Positions 1 through 9,242 of a DNA stretch of 42,608 nt are shown piece after piece (position 1 is the stretch's first letter; every line of letters starts with the position of its first letter). The position numbers and the translations under genes were made by a program. The stretch is taken from positions 1 through 42,608 of the forward strand of contig CACJZM010000008.1 of NCBI GenBank assembly GCA_902597895.1, written 5' to 3'. Source of the DNA: an uncultured Pelagibacteraceae bacterium (GTDB lineage Bacteria; Pseudomonadota; Alphaproteobacteria; Pelagibacterales; Pelagibacteraceae). Under the pieces are notes generated by a model. It worked only from the letters and a program-made list of their open reading frames with translations, searched no databases and was not told the DNA's origin.

Positions 1-94
1 GTTAAACTCAAAAAATAAGGGAAAATTAAGACTAGAGGGTAAAGATTATATTGTAAATGATGGTGATATTTTAAATTTTAGATTCAATACGTGA
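1..94 (+). CDS. ychF: C-terminal end of YchF/Obg-like ATPase (partial)
   Basis: This is the last 30 codons of a gene that begins before the window, in the frame ending with TGA at 92-94. The readable peptide includes [20 protein letters not shown] followed by N-T and the stop. That is the characteristic end of the C-terminal TGS domain of YchF, a universally conserved Obg-like ATPase linked to ribosomes and stress responses (family knowledge). It converges on petC and the two coding regions overlap by 24 bases. Only the tail is visible, so the assignment rests on this one motif. Confidence 0.8.
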   Translation, partial: LNSKNKGKLRLEGKDYIVNDGDILNFRFNT

Positions 95-850
95 CCAAAG
101 TTTTTTCATACTAAAATAAACTAATACAGTCATTATAATCAAATATATTATAGCTCTAAATCCAATTTTATGTCTTGCTTCTAAATGTGGTTCAGCTGCC
201 CAGGCTAAAAAGCTAGTAATGTCTCTCGCCATTTGTTCTTCTGTGGCTTCAGTTCCGTCTATATATGTGACTATTCCCTCTGACAAAGGATTAGACATTT
301 TTATTTTATTTCCAGCCATATACTTATTATAATAAACACCATCATCTAAGCTTATACCCTCTGGTGCTTCTTCATAACCTAAAAGAAGTGAATAAATATA
401 ATCGGCACCACCTTTTCTAGCTTTTACCAAAACTGACATATCAGGTGGATATGCTCCTCCATTTGCTGCTGTTGCAGCCTGTATGTTTTCATATGGTCCA
501 ACAAAATTGTCTGATAGTCTGGCTACTCTAGTAAACATTTCTCCATCGCTGTTAGGACCATCAGTTAACTCAAATTGCGAAGCAATTATTTTTGCCTGTT
601 CTACTGAAAACTCAGGACCCCCTGCTTCAGATAGATTTCGGTAACTTAAATATTTCATTGAATGACATGCGGCACAGACTTCTGTGTATACTTGATATCC
701 TCTTTGAAGAGATGCCCTATCAAATTTTCCGAAGAAACCTTTGAAACTCCATCCTGGACTCAATAATTCATGACTTCTCTCAGCAGCAGTTCCGTTATAA
801 GAATAAATAGAAATTACTAAAACAAGTAATAGAGACTTTAAACTTCTCAT
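71..850 (-). CDS. petC: Cytochrome c1 of the bc1 complex
   Basis: Membrane-anchored c-type haem subunit of the quinol:cytochrome c reductase (complex III), which passes electrons from the Rieske protein to soluble cytochrome c. The 259-aa product has an N-terminal signal sequence (residues 1-22), the haem-binding CAACH at 59-63, a likely axial methionine near M185, and a C-terminal anchor helix at about 232-248 followed by basic residues, all as in alphaproteobacterial cytochrome c1. Its ATG overlaps the petB stop (ATGA, 4 bases), so it is the last gene of a petA-petB-petC operon. Its 3' end overlaps the convergent ychF. Confidence 0.97.
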   Translation of the reverse strand: MRSLKSLLLVLVISIYSYNGTAAERSHELLSPGWSFKGFFGKFDRASLQRGYQVYTEVCAACHSMKYLSYRNLSEAGGPEFSVEQAKIIASQFELTDGPNSDGEMFTRVARLSDNFVGPYENIQAATAANGGAYPPDMSVLVKARKGGADYIYSLLLGYEEAPEGISLDDGVYYNKYMAGNKIKMSNPLSEGIVTYIDGTEATEEQMARDITSFLAWAAEPHLEARHKIGFRAIIYLIIMTVLVYFSMKKLWSRIESKI

Positions 851-2106
851 GAGATTTCTTTCTTACTTCTTGCCATCGCTTGATTGGGCGAGCCACCTAA
901 TACTGGCTCTGTTAAGCTAAGAGGGACCTCTAAAGTTTTTTCTTTTAAACCCAATACTGGAAGAATGACTAAGAAATGTAAGAAGTAATAAGCTGTAGCT
1001 ATTCTTGCTACTAATAAATATAAACCTTCTGCTGGCATTGCTCCGACATATCCTAATATTAAAACGTCAGCTACTAAAAACCAATAAAACTGTTTATAAA
1101 GTGGTCTAAAAATTGCTGATCTTACTTTTGAAGTATCTAGCCAGGGAAGAATCACTAAAACAAAAATTGCAGCAAACATTGCAACGACACCTAAAAGTTT
1201 ATCAGGAACAGATCTTAATATTGCATAGAATGGTAACAAATACCATTCTGGTACAATATGAGCTGGAGTAACCAATGGATTTGCTTCAATATAATTATCA
1301 GCATGTCCTAAAATATTTGGTGAATAAAAAACAAAAAATGCAAAAACAATTAAAAACAATAGCAATGCAAATAAGTCTTTTACAACAATATAAGGATGAA
1401 ATGGCACTGTATCATTAGATGGTTTTTTAAGATCAATACCAATAGGATTATTGTTACCTGGAACATGAAGAGCCCAGATGTGCAAAACAACAAGTCCTAA
1501 AATTAAAAAAGGTATAAGATAGTGTAAACTAAAAAACCTTGTTAGAGTTGGATTATCAACCGAATAACCGCCCCATAACCAAGTTACTATACTTTCTCCC
1601 ACTAATGGGATAGCACTAAATAGATTAGTTATAACTGTAGCACCCCAAAAACTCATTTGTCCCCATGGAAGAACATAACCCATGAATGCTGCAGCCATCA
1701 TCAAAATATATATTATCATTCCTAATATCCATATAATTTCTCTTGGCGATTTATAAGAGCCGTAGTAAAGCGATCTAAAAATATGAATATAAACTGCTAA
1801 AAAAAACATTGATGCTCCATTTGCATGAACATATCTTATTAACCAACCATAATTAACATTTCTCATAATGTGTTCTACACTTTCAAATGCTAAATCCGCA
1901 TGTGCTATGTAATGCATAGCCAGGATTAAACCTGTAACTATTTGAGTAATTAAACAAAAAGTTAGTATTCCGCCAAATGTCCACCAATAATTTAAATTTT
2001 TTGGAGTTGGATAATCAGTTAAATGATTTGCCAGTGATAATAGTGGCAGCCTATCATTAAACCATTTTCCAAATTTAGACTTAGGTGTGTAATTGTGATC
2101 ACTCAT
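847..2106 (-). CDS. petB: Cytochrome b of the bc1 complex
   Basis: Integral membrane, di-haem core of complex III carrying the Qo and Qi quinone sites. The 419-aa product shows the family hallmarks: the N-terminal segment with LNYWWTFGG and LAMHY, the [19 protein letters not shown] Qo-region motif, the PEWY motif ([15 protein letters not shown]), and multiple hydrophobic helices with the conserved haem-ligating histidines. It has the length of an undivided mitochondrial-type cytochrome b, not the split b6/subunit IV form. It starts 7 bases after petA and shares ATGA with petC. Confidence 0.97.
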   Translation of the reverse strand: MSDHNYTPKSKFGKWFNDRLPLLSLANHLTDYPTPKNLNYWWTFGGILTFCLITQIVTGLILAMHYIAHADLAFESVEHIMRNVNYGWLIRYVHANGASMFFLAVYIHIFRSLYYGSYKSPREIIWILGMIIYILMMAAAFMGYVLPWGQMSFWGATVITNLFSAIPLVGESIVTWLWGGYSVDNPTLTRFFSLHYLIPFLILGLVVLHIWALHVPGNNNPIGIDLKKPSNDTVPFHPYIVVKDLFALLLFLIVFAFFVFYSPNILGHADNYIEANPLVTPAHIVPEWYLLPFYAILRSVPDKLLGVVAMFAAIFVLVILPWLDTSKVRSAIFRPLYKQFYWFLVADVLILGYVGAMPAEGLYLLVARIATAYYFLHFLVILPVLGLKEKTLEVPLSLTEPVLGGSPNQAMARSKKEIS

Positions 2107-2113
2107 ATTATTT

Positions 2114-2626
2114 TTATCCGATTTTTATTGTATTACTATCGACAAACTCATATTTTGGAACTTCCATGTTGGTAGGAGCTGGTCCCTTTCTAATTCTTCC
2201 AGATGTATCATAGTGTGAACCATGGCAAGGGCAGAACCAACCTCCGTACTCTCCCTTATCACCAAGTGGAACACATCCTAAATGTGTGCATACTCCCAAC
2301 ATAACTAGCCACTCTGGATTCTTAGCTCTATCTTCATCAGTTTCTGGGTGAGGTAAATCATCTATTTTGACATCTTTAGCTTTTGCAATTTCTTCACTAG
2401 TTCTCCGTCTGATAAAAACTGGTTTCCCTCTCCATAAAACAGTAATTGATTGGCCAACTTCTACACCGCTTATGTCTACTTCAGTGCTAGCTAACGCTTT
2501 AACAGATGCATCAGGATTCATTTGATCTACCAAAGGCCATACAGCTGCTCCAACTCCAACTGCTCCTAGTGCATATGATGCTGTAAATATGAAATCTCTT
2601 CTATTAGTTTTTTTTTCTTCTGACAT
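2114..2626 (-). CDS. petA: Rieske iron-sulphur subunit of the bc1 complex
   Basis: Periplasm-facing [2Fe-2S] protein that takes electrons from quinol at the Qo site. The 170-aa product has a twin-arginine-type start (RRDFIF at residues 9-14) leading into one anchor helix (about 14-32). The two cluster-binding motifs are CTHLGC (113-118) and CPCHGS (132-137), which together carry the four ligands and the disulphide pair. It is the first gene of the pet operon. A 63-base A+T-rich gap (2627-2689) separates its start from the divergent trmL and must hold both promoters. Confidence 0.97.
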   Translation of the reverse strand: MSEEKKTNRRDFIFTASYALGAVGVGAAVWPLVDQMNPDASVKALASTEVDISGVEVGQSITVLWRGKPVFIRRRTSEEIAKAKDVKIDDLPHPETDEDRAKNPEWLVMLGVCTHLGCVPLGDKGEYGGWFCPCHGSHYDTSGRIRKGPAPTNMEVPKYEFVDSNTIKIG

Positions 2627-2689
2627 TAAAAATTATAATTATTTATGCTTAATTATATGATTAAATAATAATAAAAAAGGTATTTTTCC

Positions 2690-3163
2690 ATGGATACAAT
2701 GACACACGATCATAGTAATTTAAGGCCAAAAATAGCACTATATGAGCCTGATATACCTCAAAATACAGCTTCGATAGTCAGGACCTGTTCTTGTTTAGGG
2801 GCGCAATTAGAAATTATTGAGCCGTGTGGATTCTTATTGTCAGATAAACGTTTTAAAAGAGTGGTCATGGATTATATGAATATAAACAATATAAGTTTTT
2901 ACAAGGACTATAAGGAATTCTTTAAAATTAAAAAAAAGGATAGAATAATACTCATTACAACAAAAGCTGACAAAGTGTATACTGATTTTTCTTTTAAAAA
3001 AAATGATACAATATTGTTTGGTAGAGAAAGTTCTGGTGTGCCAAAACATGTGCATGAGATAGTTAATGAAAGGCTAAGAATTCCAATGTTAGAAAATAAA
3101 AGATCTCTTAATCTTGCAACATCAGTTGGTATAGTGTTGGCTGAACAATTGAGACAGAATTAA
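2690..3163 (+). CDS. trmL: tRNA (cytidine/uridine-2'-O-)-methyltransferase TrmL-like (SpoU family)
   Basis: A small SPOUT-fold enzyme predicted to 2'-O-methylate the wobble base of tRNA-Leu isoacceptors (family knowledge). The 157-aa protein is of TrmL length and has no N-terminal RNA-binding extension. It shows the SpoU motifs: PDIPQNTASIVRT (20-32), FGRESSGVP (110-118), and RSLNLATSVGI (138-148) at the knot that binds S-adenosylmethionine. ATG at 2690 is used; a second in-frame ATG at 2699 is a possible start. The stop abuts the hemF start with no gap (TAAATG), suggesting translational coupling. Confidence 0.9.
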   Translation: MDTMTHDHSNLRPKIALYEPDIPQNTASIVRTCSCLGAQLEIIEPCGFLLSDKRFKRVVMDYMNINNISFYKDYKEFFKIKKKDRIILITTKADKVYTDFSFKKNDTILFGRESSGVPKHVHEIVNERLRIPMLENKRSLNLATSVGIVLAEQLRQN

Positions 3164-3988
3164 ATGGAAGAAAATATAAAAAAAAAATTGACTAAAAATT
3201 GGTTTAAGATTCTTCAAGATATGATTTGTAGTGAAATTGAAGAATTAGAAAATAAATCTAAATTTAAATTAACAAATTGGCAAAGAAATAAATCAAAAGA
3301 TGAAGGCGGGGGAGAATATAGAATTTTAGAAAATGGAAAAATTTTTGAAAAAGTTGGAGTAAATTTCTCAGAGGTATATGGAAAATTTTCAGAGAAATTT
3401 AAAGACAGGATACCAGGAACTAAAAATGATCCAAGTTTTTGGGCCTCTGGTATTTCAGTTGTAATGCATATGAAAAATCCTCATATTCCTGCTATGCATT
3501 TTAATACAAGGTATATACATACATCTTATGGATGGTTTGGAGGGGGAATGGATGTTACTCCTTGTTTTGAAGACAAAAATTTAAAAAAGTGGTTTCACAA
3601 TGAACTAAAAAAAACATGTGATAGTCATAATAAAAAATTTTATAAAAAATATAAAAAGCAATGTGATGAATACTTTTATCTTCCTCATAGAAAAGAAACT
3701 AGGGGGATTGGAGGAATATTTTTTGACTATAAAAAAGAAAATTGGAAGAAAGATTTTAAGTTTGTGAGAGATGTGGGGCTAACTTTTAAACAAGTTTTTA
3801 AAGATATTATTATGAAAAAAAATAAAAAAAAATGGACAAAAAAACAAAAAGAAGTTCAATACTTAAAAAGAGGAAGATATATTGAATTTAACTTGCTATA
3901 CGATAGAGGAACTAAATTTGGATTACAAACTGGGGGCAATACAGATGCAATTTTAATGTCTCTTCCCCCTATTGCGAAATGGAAATAA
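3164..3988 (+). CDS. hemF: Aerobic coproporphyrinogen III oxidase
   Basis: Oxygen-dependent enzyme that decarboxylates coproporphyrinogen III to protoporphyrinogen IX in haem synthesis. The 274-aa product matches the HemF family throughout. It has the GTKNDPSFWASGISVVMH segment (85-102), HIPAMHFNTRY (107-117), the glycine-rich GGGMDVTP (126-133), and KRGRYIEFNLLYDRGTKFGL (235-254). It lies directly between trmL and greA with no intergenic bases on either side. Its haem product is needed by the bc1 complex and cytochrome oxidase genes found elsewhere in the window. Confidence 0.96.
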   Translation: MEENIKKKLTKNWFKILQDMICSEIEELENKSKFKLTNWQRNKSKDEGGGEYRILENGKIFEKVGVNFSEVYGKFSEKFKDRIPGTKNDPSFWASGISVVMHMKNPHIPAMHFNTRYIHTSYGWFGGGMDVTPCFEDKNLKKWFHNELKKTCDSHNKKFYKKYKKQCDEYFYLPHRKETRGIGGIFFDYKKENWKKDFKFVRDVGLTFKQVFKDIIMKKNKKKWTKKQKEVQYLKRGRYIEFNLLYDRGTKFGLQTGGNTDAILMSLPPIAKWK

Positions 3989-4465
3989 ATGGAAAAAGAA
4001 CCTATTACAATTTCTGGATTAGAAAAATTAAAAGATGAGTTGATATTTCTAAAAGAAAAGAAACGACCTGAAATAGTTGCAGCAATTTCTGAAGCTAGAT
4101 CACATGGTGACTTGAAGGAGAACGCAGAATATCATGCAGCAAAAGAACAACAGTCTCATAATGAAGGAAGAATCCAAGAAATAGAAGATTTGATAGCAAG
4201 AGCAAATGTTATCGATGTAACAAAAATAAATAATGAAGGAAAAGTAATATTCGGTTGTACTGTATTTTTAGAAAATTTAGATACTACAGAAAAAATAAAT
4301 TATAAAATAGTTGGAAAAGATGAAGCAGATCTTAAAAATAAGCTGATATATTTTAAGTCTCCAATTGGTAAAGGTTTAATTGGCAAAAACAAGAAAGATC
4401 TTGTTGAAATAATAACTCCAGCTGGTACAAAAAATTTTGAAATAATTGATGTTAAATATATTTAA
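3989..4465 (+). CDS. greA: Transcription elongation factor GreA
   Basis: Acts in the secondary channel of RNA polymerase to stimulate cleavage of backtracked transcripts. The 158-aa product is full length, with an N-terminal antiparallel coiled coil (about residues 5-75). The coil carries the acidic tip region and the family signature around [20 protein letters not shown] (36-55). It is followed by the FKBP-like C-terminal domain with the [10 protein letters not shown] motif. Translation starts on the base after the hemF stop. The 3' end overlaps the convergent pcnB-family gene by four bases, leaving no room for a terminator between them. Confidence 0.96.
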   Translation: MEKEPITISGLEKLKDELIFLKEKKRPEIVAAISEARSHGDLKENAEYHAAKEQQSHNEGRIQEIEDLIARANVIDVTKINNEGKVIFGCTVFLENLDTTEKINYKIVGKDEADLKNKLIYFKSPIGKGLIGKNKKDLVEIITPAGTKNFEIIDVKYI

Positions 4466-5736
4466 CTATTTACTATCTCGCTAATTTTTTCCTCGCTTAT
4501 TTTAAATTGATTATCCATCCAATGTTTTTCAATTTTCTTTAAAGTGTGCCCAACGGAAGGACCTTCTTTAATATTAAATTTTTCCATAATATATTTTGCA
4601 TTTACATTTAGTTTTGGAGCCTCTTTATCTCTAAAGAATTCTTTGAATTTCACTAACTTTTTAAGTGAGCTTTTATCTCTAACAATATGAAAATTAATTA
4701 GATCATTTAATAATTCTTTATTATTTTGATATAATATTTTCCATAGATTATGCTCTGTGAAAATATTTTTTTTAAGATTTTCTAAATAAAAGTTATAAAG
4801 TAATTTAATTCTATTTTTTTGCTCATTTGAAATATTAAATTTATAAATGAAATAATCTGAATTATCAGTTTCATCAATTATAATTACAGAAATCATGAAA
4901 AAGAAGTCATTAGATGTTATAATGCTCTTTTGAGTTTCGTTAAGATTATTTAATATATTCAAATTTTTAAGTTGAGGAAAGATAAGTTGTATTATTTCAA
5001 CTAAAAATTTATCTTTATTTAGATTTAAGAACTTTTTAGATTTAAAGATCTTTTTAAGTTCATCCAAAAGTCTTTCGGATGATATTTTTGATATACCATC
5101 AATATTCTTTCTAATTATTTTTTTTAAGTTTTCTGAATGATCATTTTTACTATAATTTAAAAAAAATCTTAAATATCTTAAAATTCTAAGGTAATCCTCT
5201 TTAATTCTACTTTCCTGGTTTCCAATAAATTTTACCTCTCCATTTTCTAAATCCTTTTTTCCATTGAAAGGATCAAAAATATTTCCATCTAAATCTGAAT
5301 AAATTGAATTTATGGTAAAGTCTCTTCTGGAAGCGTCATCATACCAATTTTTTGAAAAACCTACTGTTGCATGTCTACCATCTGTAATTAAATCTTTTCT
5401 TAAAGTAGTTATTTCAAATTTAGTATTTTTAATTTTTGCTGTGACTGTCCCATGCTCAATGCCACTTTCATAAAATTGAATTTTATTTTTACTTAAAATT
5501 TCACAAACTTGGCTAGGTTCTAAATTTGTAGCTAGATCAATATCATCAATTTCTTCACCACTTAATATTTTTCTTAAACAACCACCAACAAATCTCACTT
5601 CTGAGTCCTCTGAAAAATTATTAATTAAATCAAAAATTAATGAAACGTTAGTTGTATTGTCTAAAATTTGTAATTTTGATTTTACAAAATTTAAATTATT
5701 TTTTTTTTTAAACAGTCTGTTTATTATACTAATCAT
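4462..5736 (-). CDS. CCA tRNA nucleotidyltransferase / poly(A) polymerase family protein
   Basis: Template-independent nucleotidyltransferase of the class II family, which either repairs and adds the 3' CCA of tRNAs or adds poly(A) tails. The 424-aa product has the RFVGGCLRK motif (48-56), the catalytic carboxylates in DDIDLA (64-69), the [10 protein letters not shown] motif (137-146) and the arginine-rich segment around RILRYLRF (184-191). The sequence cannot settle CCA addition versus poly(A) addition. No HD domain is evident at the C-terminus. The start codon lies only three bases beyond the encoded CCA end of tRNA-Gln on the same strand, so a tRNA-processing cut would leave an almost leaderless mRNA. 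Confidence 0.88.
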   Translation of the reverse strand: MISIINRLFKKKNNLNFVKSKLQILDNTTNVSLIFDLINNFSEDSEVRFVGGCLRKILSGEEIDDIDLATNLEPSQVCEILSKNKIQFYESGIEHGTVTAKIKNTKFEITTLRKDLITDGRHATVGFSKNWYDDASRRDFTINSIYSDLDGNIFDPFNGKKDLENGEVKFIGNQESRIKEDYLRILRYLRFFLNYSKNDHSENLKKIIRKNIDGISKISSERLLDELKKIFKSKKFLNLNKDKFLVEIIQLIFPQLKNLNILNNLNETQKSIITSNDFFFMISVIIIDETDNSDYFIYKFNISNEQKNRIKLLYNFYLENLKKNIFTEHNLWKILYQNNKELLNDLINFHIVRDKSSLKKLVKFKEFFRDKEAPKLNVNAKYIMEKFNIKEGPSVGHTLKKIEKHWMDNQFKISEEKISEIVNS

Positions 5737-5739
5737 ATA

Positions 5740-5813
5740 TGGCTGGGGTGCTAGGATTCGAACCTAGGATGGCGGTACCAAAAACCGCTGCCTTACCGCT
5801 TGGCTACACCCCA
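5740..5813 (-). tRNA. tRNA-Gln (anticodon TTG), 3' CCA encoded
   Basis: Read on the minus strand, the acceptor arm pairs TGGGGTG with CACCCCA, followed by discriminator G and an encoded CCA at 5742-5740. The anticodon stem GCGGT/ACCGC carries the loop TTTTGGT, giving anticodon TTG for glutamine CAA codons. The T arm reads CCTAGGTTCGAATCCTAG with the canonical TTCGAAT loop. It sits between ispE (32-base gap) and the CCA-adding/poly(A) polymerase family gene (3-base gap), all on one strand. Confidence 0.96.
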
Positions 5814-5823
5814 AAATTAATTT

Positions 5824-5832
5824 CGTATAGCA
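5824..5832 (-). promoter_or_regulatory. Possible extended -10 promoter of tRNA-Gln
   Basis: On the minus strand the sequence TGCTATACG lies 11 bases before the tRNA 5' end, in the 32-base gap after ispE. This fits an extended -10 element (TGnTATA-like) and would let the tRNA and the downstream nucleotidyltransferase gene be transcribed independently of ispE. No clear -35 was seen, so this is tentative. Confidence 0.4.
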
Positions 5833-5845
5833 CAAAAAAAAAGCT

Positions 5846-6682
5846 TTATATAGTTTTAGATATTATACACCAATAATTTTTATATTTTTTTTTGATAACT
5901 TTAGTCGCATTAAGCGAGGCATTCTTAGTTTTAAAGTAGGCAATTGCAGCTGACCCGGACCCTGTCATCCTTACAAATTCATTATGTTTCAAATTTTTCA
6001 TAAAATTGATTAAATTTTCAAGTTTTGGATATTCATTTTTAGCTATATTTTCTAGGTCATTTTTTAAAACTTTAATTTTATCTAAATTTATATATTTAAT
6101 AGATGCATTATTTAGATTGGGCTTAGAAAAAATTCTTACTTTTTTATAAATTGATTTTGTTGAACAACCAAAATTTGGTTTAACTATTACAACATAAAGA
6201 CCGATTTTTTTTTTAAATCTTAAGATACTTTGGTTACCTAATTGAATTGTATTATTTAATTTTAGGCCAAATTTTACATCAGATCCTACCTTTTCAGATA
6301 ATTCAAAAATTTTATTTTTTGAAATTAATTTATCTCTCTTTAATAAAAAAAATCTTATTATCGAAGCTGCATTCATTGAGCCTCCTCCCAAACCAGCTTT
6401 TTGAGGTATATTTTTTTTTATTTTAATCGAATACTTTTTTCCTTTAAGAAGATTTTGTTTATCCATGAATTTCATAATTTTTGAAACAGTATTACTGCTA
6501 GGTATACCTTTGGAAAATTTCCCATAAAATAATATCTTATGTTTTTTTTTATTTATATTTTTGATATAGATTTCGTCATATAGACTAATAAAAGAAACTA
6601 TAGTTTCAATTCTATGAAAATTTGAATTTATCTTTCCTAGAACAGTTAATGATAAATTAATTTTAGCGTGCGATTTAATCAT
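5846..6682 (-). CDS. ispE: 4-diphosphocytidyl-2-C-methyl-D-erythritol kinase
   Basis: GHMP-superfamily kinase that phosphorylates CDP-methylerythritol in the MEP isoprenoid pathway. The 278-aa protein begins with the typical SHAKINLSLTVLGK (4-17), which includes the catalytic lysine. The ATP-binding glycine loop is PQKAGLGGGSMNAA (93-106), the GSDVKF region follows, and MTGSGSAA lies near the C-terminus. It is 17 bases downstream of the TPR gene, a TPR-ispE pairing common in alphaproteobacteria (recollection). Its product feeds the same pathway as IspH further along the window. Confidence 0.95.
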   Translation of the reverse strand: MIKSHAKINLSLTVLGKINSNFHRIETIVSFISLYDEIYIKNINKKKHKILFYGKFSKGIPSSNTVSKIMKFMDKQNLLKGKKYSIKIKKNIPQKAGLGGGSMNAASIIRFFLLKRDKLISKNKIFELSEKVGSDVKFGLKLNNTIQLGNQSILRFKKKIGLYVVIVKPNFGCSTKSIYKKVRIFSKPNLNNASIKYINLDKIKVLKNDLENIAKNEYPKLENLINFMKNLKHNEFVRMTGSGSAAIAYFKTKNASLNATKVIKKKYKNYWCIISKTI

Positions 6683-6699
6683 ATAATAATTTTAATAAT

Positions 6700-8379
6700 T
6701 TATAGACCGTTTAAAAGTTTTCCAGAAATTTTAATTTTAAGTTCATCATCCGCATAATTTGATTCAAATGCGCTCTTCCAATAATATCGTGCTTGTATTT
6801 TTCTATTTAATTTCCACAATACATCGCCATAGTGATCATTCACTATTGGATCTCTTGGCATTAATTTTATAGCTCTTTGTAAAAATTTTTCTGCATTAAT
6901 AAAATTTTTTGTTAAATAATAACCCCATCCAACAGAATCAATTATATATGGATCATCTTGTTTTTGCTGATATGCTTTTTCAAGCATACTAATCGCCTCC
7001 TCAATTTTATAATTTCTATCAAGCCATCCGTATGCCAAATAATTCATTACATAAGGATCGTTAGGTCTTATATTTAATGAGTCTATTAAATCTTTATCAG
7101 ACTTAAAATGTTCTCCAATTCTCTCATAGCTCCCACCTCTTCTATACAAGATTTCAGCAAATATTTCAGATTTGTAATCTAACTGATTTAATACTTGCGT
7201 ATAAACCTCAATAGATTTTTTAAATTTTTTATTTCTTTTATAAATATTACCCATATCTAACAAAATATTTATTGGGGGATTTTTGTAATTATTAAATTTT
7301 TCCTCTATATAAACTAATGCTTCTTCATCATTTTTATCTTCTGAAATAACTTGAGACAATTTTTTAAGTTTAAACCAATGGAAAATTTGATCTTTATCAT
7401 CAATTTGTTTTAACAATATTTTTGCAGTATCTAATTTATTTGTATCAAAATAATTTTCTATGATTTGTATATTATTGAAATTAAAATCAGGATTTAAATA
7501 ATTTGATAAATATCCATAAAAATTCGATTTTTCATATTCTTGACTAACAGAAAAAAGATTAGATATAAGATAGAAAAACTCACTCAAAAGATTATTTTCT
7601 TTTTGGCAAGAAAACAGATTCTTGATTTTATTAAATTCAGAATTTTGAATCCAAAATTTAGATTGGGCTACAAGTAGATTGCTACCTATAAGTTTAATTT
7701 TATCTGCCAATTTGTGAGTATTTTCATATAGATTATTTTTAATTAAATAGTTTAAATAAAAAAATAAATATCTTGAATACCCGCCTTCATCATTTTCTAT
7801 AATCTTCAAAAATTTAGAACTTGTTTCAGGGTGATTTAAATAACAATAAAAAAATGCTTTATTTATAGAATTTAATTTTCCAAGATTTTTATTAACTTTT
7901 GAAATTTTTTTTTCTAAAAATAATAGGTTATAATCTTTTAAAGTATCATATATTAGTTGATTGTAATTATTAAGGTTATTATATTTTTTTAATTTGCTTA
8001 ATAGCAAAATATTTTCTTTAAATTTTTTTTTTTTGAAATTTTCTAAAATTAATAAAAGATCAGCCTCGAAAAAAAAATTTTTGTTTTGATTTTTATTTGA
8101 TTTGACCTGAAATATTGCTTTTTCAACCTCACCGTTCAATACTAATGCAAATACGTAATCCTTCAAGTAACTATCATGTTTGTTTATTAAATTTTTAGAA
8201 GCATTAAAATATTTAATAGAATTTTCATTATTTTGGTTATTATAAGAAATGATTGCAGATAAATAATTCGATAAGTATCGAGGGTTGAAATCTTTGTCTG
8301 TCGATATTTTGGAAGTAGCGTTAGTTTGATATAAAATGAAAAAAAGAAATATACAAAAATTAAATTTATTTAAAATCAC
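6700..8379 (-). CDS. Exported tetratricopeptide-repeat protein
   Basis: The 559-aa protein has a hydrophobic N-terminal export signal (residues 4-20) and a C-terminal half built of helical TPR units at about 370-555. Examples are YVMNYLAYGWLDRNYKIEEA, a segment containing DSVGWGYYLTKNFINAEKFL, and one with NDHYGDVLWKLNRKIQARYY. The N-terminal half is degenerate helical repeat. TPR proteins act as protein-protein scaffolds; no specific partner can be named. The start is a GTG, because an in-frame stop lies a few codons upstream. Only 11 bases separate it from the divergent glycosylase start. Confidence 0.85.
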   Translation of the reverse strand: MILNKFNFCIFLFFILYQTNATSKISTDKDFNPRYLSNYLSAIISYNNQNNENSIKYFNASKNLINKHDSYLKDYVFALVLNGEVEKAIFQVKSNKNQNKNFFFEADLLLILENFKKKKFKENILLLSKLKKYNNLNNYNQLIYDTLKDYNLLFLEKKISKVNKNLGKLNSINKAFFYCYLNHPETSSKFLKIIENDEGGYSRYLFFYLNYLIKNNLYENTHKLADKIKLIGSNLLVAQSKFWIQNSEFNKIKNLFSCQKENNLLSEFFYLISNLFSVSQEYEKSNFYGYLSNYLNPDFNFNNIQIIENYFDTNKLDTAKILLKQIDDKDQIFHWFKLKKLSQVISEDKNDEEALVYIEEKFNNYKNPPINILLDMGNIYKRNKKFKKSIEVYTQVLNQLDYKSEIFAEILYRRGGSYERIGEHFKSDKDLIDSLNIRPNDPYVMNYLAYGWLDRNYKIEEAISMLEKAYQQKQDDPYIIDSVGWGYYLTKNFINAEKFLQRAIKLMPRDPIVNDHYGDVLWKLNRKIQARYYWKSAFESNYADDELKIKISGKLLNGL

Positions 8380-8390
8380 AGTTATATTTT

Positions 8391-9095
8391 ATGATTGAAA
8401 ACGACAAAAATCAAAAAGACAAAATAAACGAGGAGTTAATAAATACTTATGAAATAAGTTATATTTTTGAAAATAAGCCTTTAAATAGATTGAAAACTAA
8501 ACCTACGCTAGAGAAAAAGTCAGATAGACTGGATCAATTAAAGAGGAAAATTGAAGAAATTGACGATTGTGAATTAAAGTCTAATGCAAAAAATTTAGTA
8601 CTTTATGATGGGGATTTTAACAGCCCAGTAATGATTGTGGGTGAAGGACCAGGAGAAAAAGAAGATAGTTTGGGTAAGCCATTTATGGGTGATGCGGGCC
8701 AATTATTAAATAAAATGTTAGAAGCAATAAAAATTGATAGAAAAAAAATATATATTACAAATGTTGTAAATTATAGACCACCAAACAATAGAAAACCTGA
8801 GCCCAAAGAAATAAATAGATATTCAAATTATTTAAAAGAGCACATTTCAATAATAGATCCTAAAATTTTAATTCTTATGGGAAGTACTGCTATGGAGTCA
8901 TTGTTTGGATCAAAAATTAAAATTTCTAAAGAAAGAGGTTCATGGAAAGAAGTTATTATTAACAATAAAACTTACTTAACTATGATAACTTTTCACCCAG
9001 CTTACTTATTACGACAAGCTGATCAAAAAAAATATTCTTGGGCTGACTTAAAAGAATTAAGAAAAAAAATTGATCAATTAAATATAATGTTATAA
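8391..9095 (+). CDS. Uracil-DNA glycosylase, family 4-like, lacking Fe-S cysteines
   Basis: Predicted to remove uracil from DNA at the start of base-excision repair. The 234-aa product has the family motifs GEGPGEKED (84-92), GKPFMGDAGQLL (95-106), TNVVNYRPPNNRKP (123-136) and FHPAYLLR (201-208). Classical family 4 enzymes hold a [4Fe-4S] cluster with four cysteines. Here the only cysteine in the whole protein is C60, the usual CRPP is YRPP (128-131), and the E..xC position is Y144. It therefore belongs to a cluster-free variant, apparently shared by other alphaproteobacteria (recollection). The first 40 residues are charged and poorly conserved. Confidence 0.88.
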   Translation: MIENDKNQKDKINEELINTYEISYIFENKPLNRLKTKPTLEKKSDRLDQLKRKIEEIDDCELKSNAKNLVLYDGDFNSPVMIVGEGPGEKEDSLGKPFMGDAGQLLNKMLEAIKIDRKKIYITNVVNYRPPNNRKPEPKEINRYSNYLKEHISIIDPKILILMGSTAMESLFGSKIKISKERGSWKEVIINNKTYLTMITFHPAYLLRQADQKKYSWADLKELRKKIDQLNIML

Positions 9096-9104
9096 ATTGT
9101 TAAA

Positions 9105-9239
9105 ATGATTGAATATCATAAAGGATTAGTAGAATATTTAAAAAATAAAACTGGTCTGTCCAATTATGGAGTAGCTTGGATATCTTTTTTCAAGGGATTA
9201 ATACTAGGCTTACTAATTTATCATTTTTTTATAATTTAA
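9105..9239 (+). CDS. Small membrane protein, 44 aa
   Basis: A 44-codon frame from ATG 9105 to TAA 9237-9239 fills the gap between the glycosylase and rnhB exactly, ending 3 bases before the rnhB start. The peptide has an amphipathic N-terminal part (IEYHKGLVEYLKNKTGLSNY) and one C-terminal hydrophobic helix (about residues 24-43). The exact fit, co-orientation and sensible membrane topology support a real gene. I do not recognise a function. Confidence 0.65.
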   Translation: MIEYHKGLVEYLKNKTGLSNYGVAWISFFKGLILGLLIYHFFII

Positions 9240-9242
9240 ATT

